Assembly (NCBI RefSeq): GCF_900155865.1
Contig: NZ_LT707006.1
Coordinates: forward strand, 3,698,577 to 3,762,576
Direction of reading: 5' to 3'
Source: Bacteroides bouchesdurhonensis
GTDB lineage: Bacteria; Bacteroidota; Bacteroidia; Bacteroidales; Bacteroidaceae
DNA length: 64,000 nt
Under the pieces are notes generated by a model, which saw nothing but the letters and a program-made list of their open reading frames with translations, was not told the DNA's origin and ran no database searches. The position numbers and the translations under genes are program-made. Positions 32,280 through 41,787 of this stretch are shown here, piece by piece; within the stretch, counting starts at the first letter, position 1; every line of letters starts with the position of its first letter.

Positions 32280-34172
32280 TTACTTTCGGAGGGCACGTAA
32301 AACACATGCTTTATCAGTACCAGTATTTCCAGAGGATATTTCATCACTGTTACTCTTAAGGATAAAGAACTTCTCTGGAATGGCTCCTGAATCTTCTAAT
32401 GTCCAGTAGCCCAAATATCTTCCTACATAATTAGCTATTTCACCTCCAGCATACCAAATACCTACAGGTAGCGCATTGAAGCCCGATCGATTATTTACTT
32501 CTGTTACAATAGGATCTTTAGATGTTAAAGCTCTCCACTCACCTGATTTTAATAAAGAAGCATTTTTCAAATAATCTTTTAATAAATTCCAATCTTCCCA
32601 AGTTGGTACTTTCCAATCTATAGGTAATAAATTACCGGTTAAAACGGCATTAGGGGTATAGAAATAATTCCCATCATTCAATAAATATCCGGTAGCCTCT
32701 TCAACCATTTCCGATAATACCAGAATATCATCTCCATTAATATATTTAGTTGCCTCCAGATTACTTCTCATCCAATATTGTGTTCCTATTTTTACAATGG
32801 GATAATAATGAATCGACTCTCCGCGTACATCACAAAACATATCCGGAGAAATAGATAAGAGACTTTCAGTAGGCACTGTGGATAAATAGATTTGTTCACC
32901 TGACAACACAAAAAGATAGTTTTTAAGTTTCAATGTACCTGGATTATAGATCAGTGAATGATTCTCCATATCCCACGAAACTGTTCCCCCATGTACATCT
33001 TCCGAATGTCCCAACAACTGTAAAACAAGTCCCTTTGTCAAATCAGCCGTATAATCTGATTTCATAGGATAAGCAACAATAGCCGAAGAAGAAAAGTCTG
33101 GAGTAGAAATGTATTCTTTACAAATTTCCGCAACTTGTTGCCTACCTTTCATTACTTTATAAACATTAGATTCTGTAAAATTCAGTTTCGATATATCCAC
33201 ACAACCATATATTACTCCAGTTTCCGTACAATCAGTACCTGTATCATCCCAATTACTTATTTCCCCATCCACACTACCGATTAAAACATCCTGTACAGGA
33301 ACAAAAGTAACTTCCAATTCTCTTTGTTTACCACTCACCAATTCTAAAGTAGAAGGTAATACACAACGATACTCTTTTCCTCCCACCTTCAATGTTACAT
33401 ACTGATAATCAACCTTTGTTTCTTGTGGTATTAGAATAACCTCCTTACCAATCAAACGATCTTCCTTTACAACCCATTCACCTGCAGGAATTATACTTTC
33501 CTCTTCTGAGTATCCTGTATAAGAATCATCCTGAAAATCATAGACAGCCTTTGTAGAAAAACCTTCTACAGTAAGCTGGAGGTCAGCATCTCGCAATTCT
33601 TCGACAGTAATTCCTTTGCCCGGAACAATAACTATATTTAATCGAAAAAATTTATGATTATAAAATAAGGCAACAGGTTCGGAGCTGGCTTTCAAATCAC
33701 CAGAAGTCGCAACTAGAAAATCTGAATAAGAATAATTTTCTGGAAGCTCCTGTTCTGTCGCCACAGATACTGGCATAGTCGTTTTTCCCATAGTTATCCC
33801 CTCTTCATTATATGGATAATAACTTATTAAATTTACTGCAACTCCATCGTCAGGATAATACACAGTCTCTTCTGTTTCAAAAATATCATTTTCCGATCGT
33901 TTAAAAAGTAGATTATCTGCATAGCGTTCTTCCGTTAAAGTCGTTGAACCTGCCAGAGCGAACAATCCAACCGCATCATCCTGATCAAAAGTATTATCTG
34001 AAATACGCGTTTTCACTACTTTATAAATATCAGCCGTAAATCTCAATGGAATGTTATTGTTATCAGTTGTACTTTCTCCATCTTCTGAAAAATGATTCAC
34101 ACAAGCTGTTATGAAAAAAGGAAGAATTAAAATTAAGCCGATTCCCCATTTCCGGCTGCACAAAGTTCTCAT
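32280..34172 (-). CDS. Fimbrillin-like lipoprotein with C-terminal FISUMP-type domain
   Basis: A 630-residue surface lipoprotein; lipobox ITAC with Cys24. Residues about 35-300 resemble Mfa-like/fimbrillin-A family N-terminal domains (FTADIYKVVKTRISD, DDAVGLFAL, NLISYYPYNEEG, SDFLVATSGDL, LFYNHKFFRLNIVI). The C-terminal third (YWMRSNLEATKYINGDD, WKVPTWEDWNLLKDYL, GFNALPVGIW, CVLRALRK) matches the Fibrobacter paralogous (FISUMP) domain. It may be a pilus tip or accessory subunit. No other fimbrial genes are next to it. A long leader separates it from its promoter. Confidence 0.8.
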   Translation of the reverse strand: MRTLCSRKWGIGLILILPFFITACVNHFSEDGESTTDNNNIPLRFTADIYKVVKTRISDNTFDQDDAVGLFALAGSTTLTEERYADNLLFKRSENDIFETEETVYYPDDGVAVNLISYYPYNEEGITMGKTTMPVSVATEQELPENYSYSDFLVATSGDLKASSEPVALFYNHKFFRLNIVIVPGKGITVEELRDADLQLTVEGFSTKAVYDFQDDSYTGYSEEESIIPAGEWVVKEDRLIGKEVILIPQETKVDYQYVTLKVGGKEYRCVLPSTLELVSGKQRELEVTFVPVQDVLIGSVDGEISNWDDTGTDCTETGVIYGCVDISKLNFTESNVYKVMKGRQQVAEICKEYISTPDFSSSAIVAYPMKSDYTADLTKGLVLQLLGHSEDVHGGTVSWDMENHSLIYNPGTLKLKNYLFVLSGEQIYLSTVPTESLLSISPDMFCDVRGESIHYYPIVKIGTQYWMRSNLEATKYINGDDILVLSEMVEEATGYLLNDGNYFYTPNAVLTGNLLPIDWKVPTWEDWNLLKDYLKNASLLKSGEWRALTSKDPIVTEVNNRSGFNALPVGIWYAGGEIANYVGRYLGYWTLEDSGAIPEKFFILKSNSDEISSGNTGTDKACVLRALRK

Positions 34173-34476
34173 ACTATTTTCTTTTAAAATTAATTTTAAA
34201 TTCCTGATTTAGCAGAAGGTAGAACATAAAAGGAAGTATTCGCTTCGGTCATGAGGTATCATACAACACGTCTGTTGTATCTGTTGAATCACAAAATATA
34301 AGCACATCAGTTTGAAATGCTATAACAAAAGTACGTATTATTATATTAATGGAATGTGTTTTCCTTAAAAAAGTTATTATTTATATGTAACTAACAAAAA
34401 ATCAATTTATTAATAATTTATATAAAAAGATAGATGAATGAGAACTACACATTATTATAAAAGCAGTCTTAATATT
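34173..34476 (-). promoter_or_regulatory. Promoter and long hairpin-bearing leader of the fimbrillin-like gene
   Basis: TACTTTTG on the minus strand (34326-34333) predicts a start near 34322 and a leader of about 150 bases. Inside it, ATACAACA (34261-34268) and TGTTGTAT (34273-34280) form a perfect 8-bp stem with a CGTC loop. No T run follows, so a role in stability or regulation is possible. The bases beyond 34340 are A/T-rich with nothing recognisable. Confidence 0.45.
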
Positions 34477-35130
34477 TTAAAAGGAATAACCTACTTCGAC
34501 TCCAAAAATATGTTTGCCTTTCGGAGATTCATATTGATAACAATAAAAAGTATCCAACACCCAACGTTTAGCCAAATCAATCTCAAATCCAGGACGATAA
34601 CGAGTACGAGCTGCTCGCCAAAAAGGAGCATCATTTAAACTTTGGTAGACTTCAATAGAGAAATAAGGAGAAACAATCCCTATTGAAGGAGCATATGCAA
34701 GTTTTAAACGGGAACGTAAGCGGGATTCTGTATTACCACGGTCAAATGTCTGTTGGAATCTTTCTCTTAAAGAGACAGCTAACCATTGATAACGATAACT
34801 GAATGTAGCACCGATATAATAACGATGCCTGAATTTCCATTCCGAATCACCTAAATTTCGATGATGAAGTTCATATCCCAGATCCGTTTTCAATAAAGAA
34901 GAAACTTTATATTCCCCTCCCGCAGCAATTCCCCAACGATCAATCATCCCCATATCATCTTTCGTACGAAGTTCAAGAGCACCTAAAACTGAAAATCGAG
35001 AATCTATTTTATGATTTAACTTCAACTTTGTCCATGTAGTAAAATCATCTTTCTGAGCCCATGCCGTAGAAATCATTCCGACAAGGCACATAATTATCAA
35101 TAATCTAAGTGTTAATACTTTACCCATCAT
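34477..35130 (-). CDS. DUF2490 outer-membrane beta-barrel protein
   Basis: A 217-residue protein with signal peptide ending ISTAWAQ, followed by alternating amphipathic beta strands (WTKLKLNHKI, GALELRTKDD, GYELHHRN, YYIGATFSYR, LAVSLRERFQQTF) and a C-terminal aromatic end, VEVGYSF, typical for outer-membrane insertion. The pattern matches DUF2490 proteins of Bacteroidetes, whose role is unknown. TATCTTTG on the minus strand at 35149-35156 is a likely promoter element. Confidence 0.83.
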   Translation of the reverse strand: MMGKVLTLRLLIIMCLVGMISTAWAQKDDFTTWTKLKLNHKIDSRFSVLGALELRTKDDMGMIDRWGIAAGGEYKVSSLLKTDLGYELHHRNLGDSEWKFRHRYYIGATFSYRYQWLAVSLRERFQQTFDRGNTESRLRSRLKLAYAPSIGIVSPYFSIEVYQSLNDAPFWRAARTRYRPGFEIDLAKRWVLDTFYCYQYESPKGKHIFGVEVGYSF

Positions 35131-35494
35131 TTATCAGATTAAAAAGTGCAAAGATAATACTTTTATAGTTGGCAAAGAAAAAACATAATTCTGAAATAAG
35201 TCTGAAAAAGAATTTACTATAAAATCAGATATAATACAAGCTCAATTGTAAAAAAGAAAAACATGAAAGATGTTATAAACAAAGCTTTATAAAGAGGCTA
35301 TTTTAATCATGATTGGTTTATAACATATCATACATTCAGCTTTGCCAACGAAATGAAAAGTAGGGCAAAAGTCTGATAAGCCTATCATTCAGCAATCTAA
35401 GGCAAAATGATAACGGGTTTTACTTTTTGTACACCTTGTACATTAAAAAACGAGACCCTAAGAAGTCTCGTTTTTAATGAATATATCAAGGATA
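35131..35494. other. Intergenic stretch with palindromes
   Basis: Besides the DUF2490 promoter box and the DsbD terminator, ATGTTATAAAC (35270-35280) and GTTTATAACAT (35316-35326) are a perfect 11-bp inverted repeat 35 bases apart, and CTTTATAAAG (35285-35294) is a palindrome between them. No reading frame of note is present. It could be an operator pair or a relic. Confidence 0.45.
35446..35475 (-). terminator. Terminator after dsbD
   Basis: AAAAACGAGAC pairs perfectly with GTCTCGTTTTT around an 8-base loop, giving T runs on either strand; it lies 19 bases after the dsbD stop codon. Confidence 0.88.
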
Positions 35495-37549
35495 TTATTT
35501 CTTTTCTTTTTTATAGTTATCCAGACCTGTTTTCAAGAAATTGATATACTGGGAAATATCTTCATCATACGCATATGATTTATTCAACGGCTTACCTTCA
35601 TTATCCAGCAAAACATAGAAAGGTTGAGCATTCGCGCCAAACTTCACACGTTGCAGATAACTCCATTTATCTCCAACAGTACGCAATGTACGCTCTTTAC
35701 CATTTTCAACAACTTTAATTGGTTCCGGCAATGCTTCTTTTTCATCCACATACAATGAGATCAATACATAATCATTATTAATGATGTCGCTCACTTTAGA
35801 ATCTGTCCATACAGCAGCCTCCATCTTACGACAATTAACACAACCGTTTCCAGTAAAATCGATCATAACCGGCTTACCATGTTGAAGGGCATATTCCATA
35901 CCTTTCTCGTAATCTTTGAACTTAGGATGTACCTCATTTCCATATAAATTAAAGTCTTGCGTATACATAGGAGGTGCGAAGGCACTTACTGCTTTTAAAG
36001 GTGCTCCCCACAATCCTGGTACCATATACATAGCAAAGGCCAAAGAAACAAGAGCCATGAAGAATCGGCTTACACCAACCTTATTGTCATCATCGTCATG
36101 TGGGAATTTGATTTTGCCGAGTAAATAAAAACCGAGCAATGCAAAAATCACAATCCACAAAGCTAGGAAGGTTTCACGGTCAAGTATTCTCCAACCGTAT
36201 GCCAGATCGGCAACAGACAAGAACTTTAAAGCAAAAGCTAATTCTAAAAAGCCTAAAGTTACTTTAATAACATTCATCCATCCACCCGACTTAGGCATTG
36301 ACTTCAACCAAGACGGGAAAAGAGCAAATAATGTAAACGGTAAAGCCAATGCAATGGCAAACCCCAACATTCCAATAGCAGGAGCTACAACACTACCCGT
36401 TGTAGAAACCTCTACCAACAAAAAGCCAATAATCGGACCGGTACAAGAGAAAGATACCAATGACAAAGTAAAAGCCATCAGGAAGATACTCAACAGTCCG
36501 GTTGTTGATTCCGCTTTACTATCTACCGCAGTACTCCACTTCGATGGCAAGGTAATTTCAAAGGCTCCAAAAAATGAAGCAGCAAAAACCACCAACATCA
36601 GGAAGAAGAATATATTAAATACCGCATTTGTGGATAAAGCATTCAAAGCACTGGCACCAAAGATCAGCGTTATAGCTAGACCTAATGCTACATAAATCAC
36701 TACGATTGATGCACCGTACGTCCACGCATCACGAATACCCTTCTTCTTATCCTTGTTACGTTTCAGGAAAAAACTAACAGTCATTGGAATGATTGGCCAC
36801 ACACAAGGAGTAAGCAAAGCCAATAATCCACCCAAGAAACCAGTTATGAAAATATAAATCCATGAAGAGTCTTTCTGGCTATGCTTCTCACCTAAAGCTT
36901 GCAATTCACTGATTACCGGTTCCCACCAGTCAGAAGCAGCAACCGCAGGGGATACAGTAGCCGTTGAATCAACAGTTGCCGGTACCAATTCCATCATTGC
37001 AACAGTATCTTTAACTTCTTCTTTGGCTGGTACATCATTTTTCTTTTCCTGTTTTGCAGGTTCTACAGCAGGAGTTTCAGAGGCAGTACCCTTAACTTTT
37101 GATTCACCAGAAAACTTAAACGGGACATCAGTAGGAGGCAAACAGTTTTCATCATTACAAGCTCCATATTGCATATATCCCTCAATAGAATAAGCTCCAC
37201 CAGTTAATTTTATTTTCTGAACAAATTGTGCAGTATTCTCAAAATAACGCACATTCATTTCAAAAAGTTTATCAAAAACTGCAACTTCTTTACCTACTGG
37301 TTTCAGTTTACCTACCACTTCAACACCCGATTTACTATCAACATTAAATGTTGCAGAAATAGGACCGCCGTCGCCTAAATCCGTAGAATAAACATGCCAT
37401 CCTTTATCAATTACCGCTGTAAAGACAATCTCCGCATCTGTACCGGACAAAGTTTTCAACTCTGTCTTAAACTTTACAGGTTCCTGTATCTGAGCCTGTA
37501 CCATTCCCATTACCAAACAGAGGAACAGTAAAGAAAATAGCTTTTTCAT
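35495..37549 (-). CDS. dsbD: Thiol:disulfide interchange protein DsbD
   Basis: About 684 residues from MKKLFSLLFL, which begins a clean signal peptide; a longer frame overlapping the Dabb gene is rejected. It moves electrons from cytoplasmic thioredoxin to periplasmic thiol proteins. Domains: an N-terminal DsbD-alpha-like domain with the pair in GACNDENCLPP, a linker rich in Lys, Glu and Ala, about eight membrane segments including LLTPCVWPIIPMTVSFF and SFSCTGPIIG (the two membrane cysteines), and a C-terminal thioredoxin domain with GNGCVNCRKME. All redox cysteines are present. It lies 19 bases after the Dabb gene. Confidence 0.91.
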   Translation of the reverse strand: MKKLFSLLFLCLVMGMVQAQIQEPVKFKTELKTLSGTDAEIVFTAVIDKGWHVYSTDLGDGGPISATFNVDSKSGVEVVGKLKPVGKEVAVFDKLFEMNVRYFENTAQFVQKIKLTGGAYSIEGYMQYGACNDENCLPPTDVPFKFSGESKVKGTASETPAVEPAKQEKKNDVPAKEEVKDTVAMMELVPATVDSTATVSPAVAASDWWEPVISELQALGEKHSQKDSSWIYIFITGFLGGLLALLTPCVWPIIPMTVSFFLKRNKDKKKGIRDAWTYGASIVVIYVALGLAITLIFGASALNALSTNAVFNIFFFLMLVVFAASFFGAFEITLPSKWSTAVDSKAESTTGLLSIFLMAFTLSLVSFSCTGPIIGFLLVEVSTTGSVVAPAIGMLGFAIALALPFTLFALFPSWLKSMPKSGGWMNVIKVTLGFLELAFALKFLSVADLAYGWRILDRETFLALWIVIFALLGFYLLGKIKFPHDDDDNKVGVSRFFMALVSLAFAMYMVPGLWGAPLKAVSAFAPPMYTQDFNLYGNEVHPKFKDYEKGMEYALQHGKPVMIDFTGNGCVNCRKMEAAVWTDSKVSDIINNDYVLISLYVDEKEALPEPIKVVENGKERTLRTVGDKWSYLQRVKFGANAQPFYVLLDNEGKPLNKSYAYDEDISQYINFLKTGLDNYKKEKK

Positions 37550-37568
37550 TTTTATTTTTATAAAAAGG

Positions 37569-37868
37569 TTAGAATTCATAATCCACGCATGCACGGCTTT
37601 CCTTTGTTTCTGCCAATATTTTTCCGGCAGCAACATGATCAGGATGCGTTGCATAGAACTTAACGTCTTCCAGTGTATCAAATTCACTGTTGAGAGCTAT
37701 GTTCCAAGTTTCATCCGGATTGATATTCAATCCAACTTCAATTTTACGAATCACAGAGATTTTAGCAGGGAGAGCTTCAATAGCCGCCTTAAATTTATTC
37801 ATTACGACTAGTTTCTCTGCCTCAGAAACATTATCTTTTAACTTAAATAATACAATGTGCTTTACCAT
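37569..37868 (-). CDS. Dabb (stress-responsive alpha/beta barrel) domain protein
   Basis: A 99-residue protein of the dimeric alpha/beta-barrel Dabb family. It starts MVKHIVLFKLKD, has the central INPDETWNIALNSEFDT, and ends with YATHPDHVAAGKIL and CVDYEF, all usual for this family. Homologues are small soluble proteins linked to stress or to odd enzymatic roles; the function here is unknown. A TAATTTTG box on the minus strand (37931-37938) lies upstream. It precedes dsbD and is probably transcribed with it. Confidence 0.88.
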   Translation of the reverse strand: MVKHIVLFKLKDNVSEAEKLVVMNKFKAAIEALPAKISVIRKIEVGLNINPDETWNIALNSEFDTLEDVKFYATHPDHVAAGKILAETKESRACVDYEF

Positions 37869-37895
37869 TACGTTGTTATTTTAATGAATTGTTTC

Positions 37896-37903
37896 TATAT
37901 TTG
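37896..37903 (+). promoter_or_regulatory. -7 promoter element of udk-mltF
   Basis: TATATTTG fits TAnnTTTG, 66 bases before the udk start codon. No good -33 element was seen. Confidence 0.45.
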
Positions 37904-37969
37904 TCCTATTAATGAATCGCATTAACAATGCAAAATTACTTTTTTTAGTTCAAATAATACTATAAAGAG

Positions 37970-38584
37970 ATGTTAATTATCGGAATAGCAGGCGGAACTG
38001 GCTCTGGAAAGACTACCGTTGTAAAGAAAATTATTGAAAGCCTTCCCGTAGGAGAGGTAGTATTGTTACCGCAAGACTCATACTACAAGGACAGTAGCCA
38101 TGTGCCCGTCGAAGAGCGTCAAAATATCAACTTCGATCATCCGGATGCTTTCGAATGGAGTTTGCTTTCCAAACATATCATGATGTTGAAGGAGGGTAAA
38201 AGCATAGAACAGCCCACTTACTCCTATCTGACATGTACCCGTCAATCTGAAACGATTCATATTGAACCAAGGGAAGTCGTAATTGTTGAAGGTATACTTG
38301 CGCTCTGTGATAAGAGACTACGCAATATGATGGACCTCAAGATATTTGTAGATGCTGATCCTGATGAGCGACTGATTCGTGTGATCCAAAGAGATGTCAT
38401 CGAACGGGGTCGCACAGCAGAAGCTGTAATGGAACGTTATACAAGAGTTTTAAAACCAATGCATTTGCAATTTATCGAGCCTTGCAAACGTTATGCAGAT
38501 TTGATTGTTCCGGAAGGGGGCAGTAATCAAGTCGCCATTGATATATTGACCATGTATATCCAGAAACATTTGAAAAACGAATAA
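37970..38584 (+). CDS. udk: Uridine kinase
   Basis: A 204-residue nucleoside kinase phosphorylating uridine and cytidine in pyrimidine salvage. The P-loop GIAGGTGSGKTT is at residues 5-16, followed by LPQDSYYKD, the substrate loop NFDHPDAFEW, TYSYLT, and VIVEGILAL. Lengths and motifs are standard. The stop codon shares one base with the start of the transglycosylase gene (TAATG), so the two are translationally linked although no functional link is obvious. Confidence 0.94.
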   Translation: MLIIGIAGGTGSGKTTVVKKIIESLPVGEVVLLPQDSYYKDSSHVPVEERQNINFDHPDAFEWSLLSKHIMMLKEGKSIEQPTYSYLTCTRQSETIHIEPREVVIVEGILALCDKRLRNMMDLKIFVDADPDERLIRVIQRDVIERGRTAEAVMERYTRVLKPMHLQFIEPCKRYADLIVPEGGSNQVAIDILTMYIQKHLKNE

Positions 38585-39996
38585 TGAAAGTAAAGGAACT
38601 CAAACTAAGTGCCAAGTCGCTCTTCTTACCACTGTTTCTCATCTTTGTTTGTTGCATCTCCGGTTGCAGGAAGAATCATCATAGCAAAGAAGAAGGGAAC
38701 GATCGTGATCTTACACAAATAAAAGATAGTGGGGAGTTGGTAGTATTGACACTTTATAGTTCTACTTCCTATTTCATTTATCGTGGTCAAGAGATGGGAT
38801 TTCAATATGAACTTAGCGAACAGTTTGCCAAAAATCTGGGAGTAAAGCTCAGAATCGAAGTTGCTAATAATGTCCACGAATTAATACAAAAGCTATTGGC
38901 AGGCGAAGGTGATATGATCGCTTATAATTTACCAATAACCAAAGAATGGAAGGATAGTCTAATCTATTGTGGTGAAGATGTGATTACTCATCAAGTCATT
39001 GTACAACAAGGGAATGGAAAGGAAAGACCTCTAAAAGACGTAACAGAGCTTATAGGAAAAAACATCTATGTCAAGCCCGGAAAATATTACGACCGATTGG
39101 TTAATCTAAATAATGAACTAGGCGGTGGAATCTTGATTCATAAAGTAACCAATGACAGTATTACTACGGAAGACTTGATCACCCAAGTTGCCCAAGGAAA
39201 AATTCCATACACTGTTTCAGATAATGATTTGGCAAGATTAAACAAGACCTATTATCCCAACCTCAATATCAACCTTTCTATCAGTTTCGACCAACGTTCC
39301 TCATGGGCGGTAAGAAAGGATAGTCCCGAACTGGCAGCAGCAGCCAACAAATGGCATAAAGAAAACATGACTTCTCCTGCCTATACGGCAAGTATGAAAC
39401 GTTATTTCGAAAATAGTAAAATGATGCCTCACTCTCCTATCCTTTCATTAAAAGAAGGAAAGATTTCTCATTTTGATCCATTATTTAAAAAATACTCCAA
39501 AGAAATCGGATGGGATTGGCGTATGCTTGCATCACTTGCTTATACAGAATCCAATTTTGATACGACTGTAGTATCCTGGGCTGGCGCAAAAGGATTGATG
39601 CAATTGATGCCTGCTACCGCACGGGCTATGGGAGTACCTCCCGGAAAAGAACAAAATCCGGAAGAAAGTATTAAAGCCGCTATTAAGTATATCATGGCTA
39701 CTGACCGCAGTTTCAGTATGATTCCTGATAAACAGGAACGATTGAATTTCATTTTAGCTTCTTACAATGCCGGTTTGGGACATATCTATGACGCAATGGC
39801 ATTAGCTGAGAAATACGGTAAGAACAAATTAGTCTGGAAAGATAATGTTGAGAACTTCATCCTTCTTAAAAGTAATGAGGAATACTTCACCGATCCTGTC
39901 TGTAAAAACGGATATTTCCGCGGTAGCGAGACTTACAACTTTGTGCGTGAGATAATGTCACGATTTGAATCTTACAAGAAAAAAATTAAGTTGTAA
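38584..39996 (+). CDS. MltF-like membrane-bound lytic transglycosylase lipoprotein
   Basis: A 470-residue lipoprotein (lipobox ISGC, Cys28). It combines an N-terminal solute-binding-protein-like domain (LTQIKDSGELVVLTLYS, FQYELSEQFAKNLG, DMIAYNLPITKE) with a C-terminal soluble-lytic-transglycosylase domain: catalytic Glu in AYTESNFDTT, then AKGLMQLMPATARAMG and ASYNAGLGHI. This is the layout of MltF, which cleaves peptidoglycan at the outer membrane and is regulated through its first domain. It overlaps udk by one base. Confidence 0.9.
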   Translation: MKVKELKLSAKSLFLPLFLIFVCCISGCRKNHHSKEEGNDRDLTQIKDSGELVVLTLYSSTSYFIYRGQEMGFQYELSEQFAKNLGVKLRIEVANNVHELIQKLLAGEGDMIAYNLPITKEWKDSLIYCGEDVITHQVIVQQGNGKERPLKDVTELIGKNIYVKPGKYYDRLVNLNNELGGGILIHKVTNDSITTEDLITQVAQGKIPYTVSDNDLARLNKTYYPNLNINLSISFDQRSSWAVRKDSPELAAAANKWHKENMTSPAYTASMKRYFENSKMMPHSPILSLKEGKISHFDPLFKKYSKEIGWDWRMLASLAYTESNFDTTVVSWAGAKGLMQLMPATARAMGVPPGKEQNPEESIKAAIKYIMATDRSFSMIPDKQERLNFILASYNAGLGHIYDAMALAEKYGKNKLVWKDNVENFILLKSNEEYFTDPVCKNGYFRGSETYNFVREIMSRFESYKKKIKL

Positions 39997-40046
39997 GACC
40001 AGTTTAGGTATCAAGAATAAAGTTTTCAAAATTATTGGTACATCAT

Positions 40047-41594
40047 TTATTTTTTAGAAGTCAGCAAACTAACCAGAATAATTGCTATTACAGATAACGG
40101 CAACGCAAATAATATTGGGTCGATTACAGGAAACGGATAAGTTTCAATCAATACATCGCGACCAAATATAGCTTTACAGATACCTAATACAGCAGATTCT
40201 TTTTGATGCAGGAATACAAGAGCTAAAAGACTCCCAATAGTTCCGACCCATAAACTTGCCATCACTCCTTGTTTTGTTGCACGCTTCCAATAGAGTGCAC
40301 AAAAGTAGGCAGGAAGGAAAGCAGCAGCACAGATTCCCATAAAGATAGAAGTACCGCGAGCTATGATATCATTCGGCAACATATAGCAAATGATATAACT
40401 TACCAAAATAGAAAAAAGCACTCCTAAACGAATGACATTCGTCAGTTTACCACGTGAGCGTGGTTTGTAAGTACCATAAATATCGGACCCTACCGAGGCT
40501 CCCATTGTATGAAACTGGGAACTAAGAGTAGACATACTGGCCGAAAGAATGCACAACATAAAAAGTGCTGCAAACCAATCCGGCATTGCTTTATTAATGA
40601 AATAAGGAATAATTTTATCTATATCTTTTACTACTTCAGTTGCCACTGCACCCTCAGTCTTCAGAAAGAAAAGATTACTCAATGCTCCCGCATGATAAAT
40701 AGCACCTACTGTAATAATCAAAAAGAAACAGCCTATAAAAACTCCACGATTTAACTGTTTGCTACTCTCCACAGTCATAAAACGGACTACTAATTGCGGC
40801 TGGGCCAAACAACCGATTCCAACTCCCAAAATTAAAGAAGTAACCAACGAATACCATTGGGGAGATCCCATCACCGGCATAGCTGTCCATCCCTGATGTC
40901 CCAACGCTTTAAACTTTTCTGGTACCAAATGTGATATATTACCCAATTCTTTGTTGGCCTGAACAAAATTCATGTCAAGTATCTGATATAAAGAAAACAA
41001 CAGGAACAACATACAAGCAAACATAATAACCCCTTGCAATGCGTCGGTATACATTACCCCTTTCATACCTCCTGCTATCACATAGGCAGCAATGACTAAT
41101 GTAAATATCAATAATGATACGTTAAAATCTATCTGAAAAATTTGTTCTATGAATACAGCCCCTCCTTTCATGACCACAGCAGCATAAAGCGGCATTCCCA
41201 GAAAAATAACGGCAGCAATAAATACCTGTATATTACGCGAACGGAAATGACGTCCTAACAATTGAGGGAAAGTACTTACATTTAGTTTAGCTCCCATACG
41301 CCGGGTTCGTAAACCAAAAAAGATAAAAGCAATAATCACCCCAACAAACATATTCAGAAAACAAAGCCACTGAATCCCCATTCCAAATGCAGCAGCAACA
41401 CCACCAAAGCCAACAATAGCGGAAGCAGAAATAAATGTCGCTCCATACGAAAGTGCCATCACAATCGGATTCATCTGTCTTCCTCCTACCAGATAGTCAC
41501 TGGCATTCGTAGTTTTCTTATACCCCAAAAAACCGAGATAAGCTAGTGACAGCAGATAGGCTATCACAATCAAGCCAAGTGTAAATGTATTCAT
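40047..41594 (-). CDS. Sodium:solute symporter (SSS family)
   Basis: A 515-residue transporter with about 13 membrane segments. Family features are the N-terminal ASDYLVGGRQMNP, SYGATFISASAIVGFGG, the loop VMYTDALQGVIM, and SASMSTLSSQFHTMGASVGSDIY with sodium-site serines. The substrate (proline, pantothenate, acetate, sugar or other) cannot be assigned from sequence. Its start codon overlaps the stop of a 41-residue membrane gene (ATGA), which is probably its partner. The gene is convergent with mltF. Confidence 0.9.
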   Translation of the reverse strand: MNTFTLGLIVIAYLLSLAYLGFLGYKKTTNASDYLVGGRQMNPIVMALSYGATFISASAIVGFGGVAAAFGMGIQWLCFLNMFVGVIIAFIFFGLRTRRMGAKLNVSTFPQLLGRHFRSRNIQVFIAAVIFLGMPLYAAVVMKGGAVFIEQIFQIDFNVSLLIFTLVIAAYVIAGGMKGVMYTDALQGVIMFACMLFLLFSLYQILDMNFVQANKELGNISHLVPEKFKALGHQGWTAMPVMGSPQWYSLVTSLILGVGIGCLAQPQLVVRFMTVESSKQLNRGVFIGCFFLIITVGAIYHAGALSNLFFLKTEGAVATEVVKDIDKIIPYFINKAMPDWFAALFMLCILSASMSTLSSQFHTMGASVGSDIYGTYKPRSRGKLTNVIRLGVLFSILVSYIICYMLPNDIIARGTSIFMGICAAAFLPAYFCALYWKRATKQGVMASLWVGTIGSLLALVFLHQKESAVLGICKAIFGRDVLIETYPFPVIDPILFALPLSVIAIILVSLLTSKK

Positions 41595-41716
41595 CGTGTT
41601 TTGTCTTTTTCGTCGTCTTTATTCCAATATTTCAGCCCGAACCAGGCAGCAAAAATCACACATACTACCGAAAGGAGGTAAGGTAAAATAATCAAGGGGT
41701 CGTCTATTCCAAACAT
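41591..41716 (-). CDS. Small symporter accessory membrane protein (41 residues)
   Basis: A short frame upstream of the symporter encodes MFGIDDPLIILPYLLS and continues with one hydrophobic helix (residues 7-27) and a charged tail, KYWNKDDEKDKTR. It overlaps the symporter start by four bases and is preceded by a GATACGCAAATG stretch. Tiny one-helix proteins with an FGIDDP-like start next to SSS transporters are known as symporter small accessory proteins, and their role is thought to be complex stability. The overlap and the family-like N-terminus make this convincing despite its size. Confidence 0.8.
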   Translation of the reverse strand: MFGIDDPLIILPYLLSVVCVIFAAWFGLKYWNKDDEKDKTR

Positions 41717-41787
41717 TTGCGTATCAGATATTAATTAATTAGAACGCAAATGTAAGGAATTTATTGAAAAAACAAAACTTTTGTTTA

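Noticed and set aside
37550..37687. Longer N-terminus for DsbD
   Set aside because: It would overlap the Dabb gene and push the signal peptide 46 residues inward.
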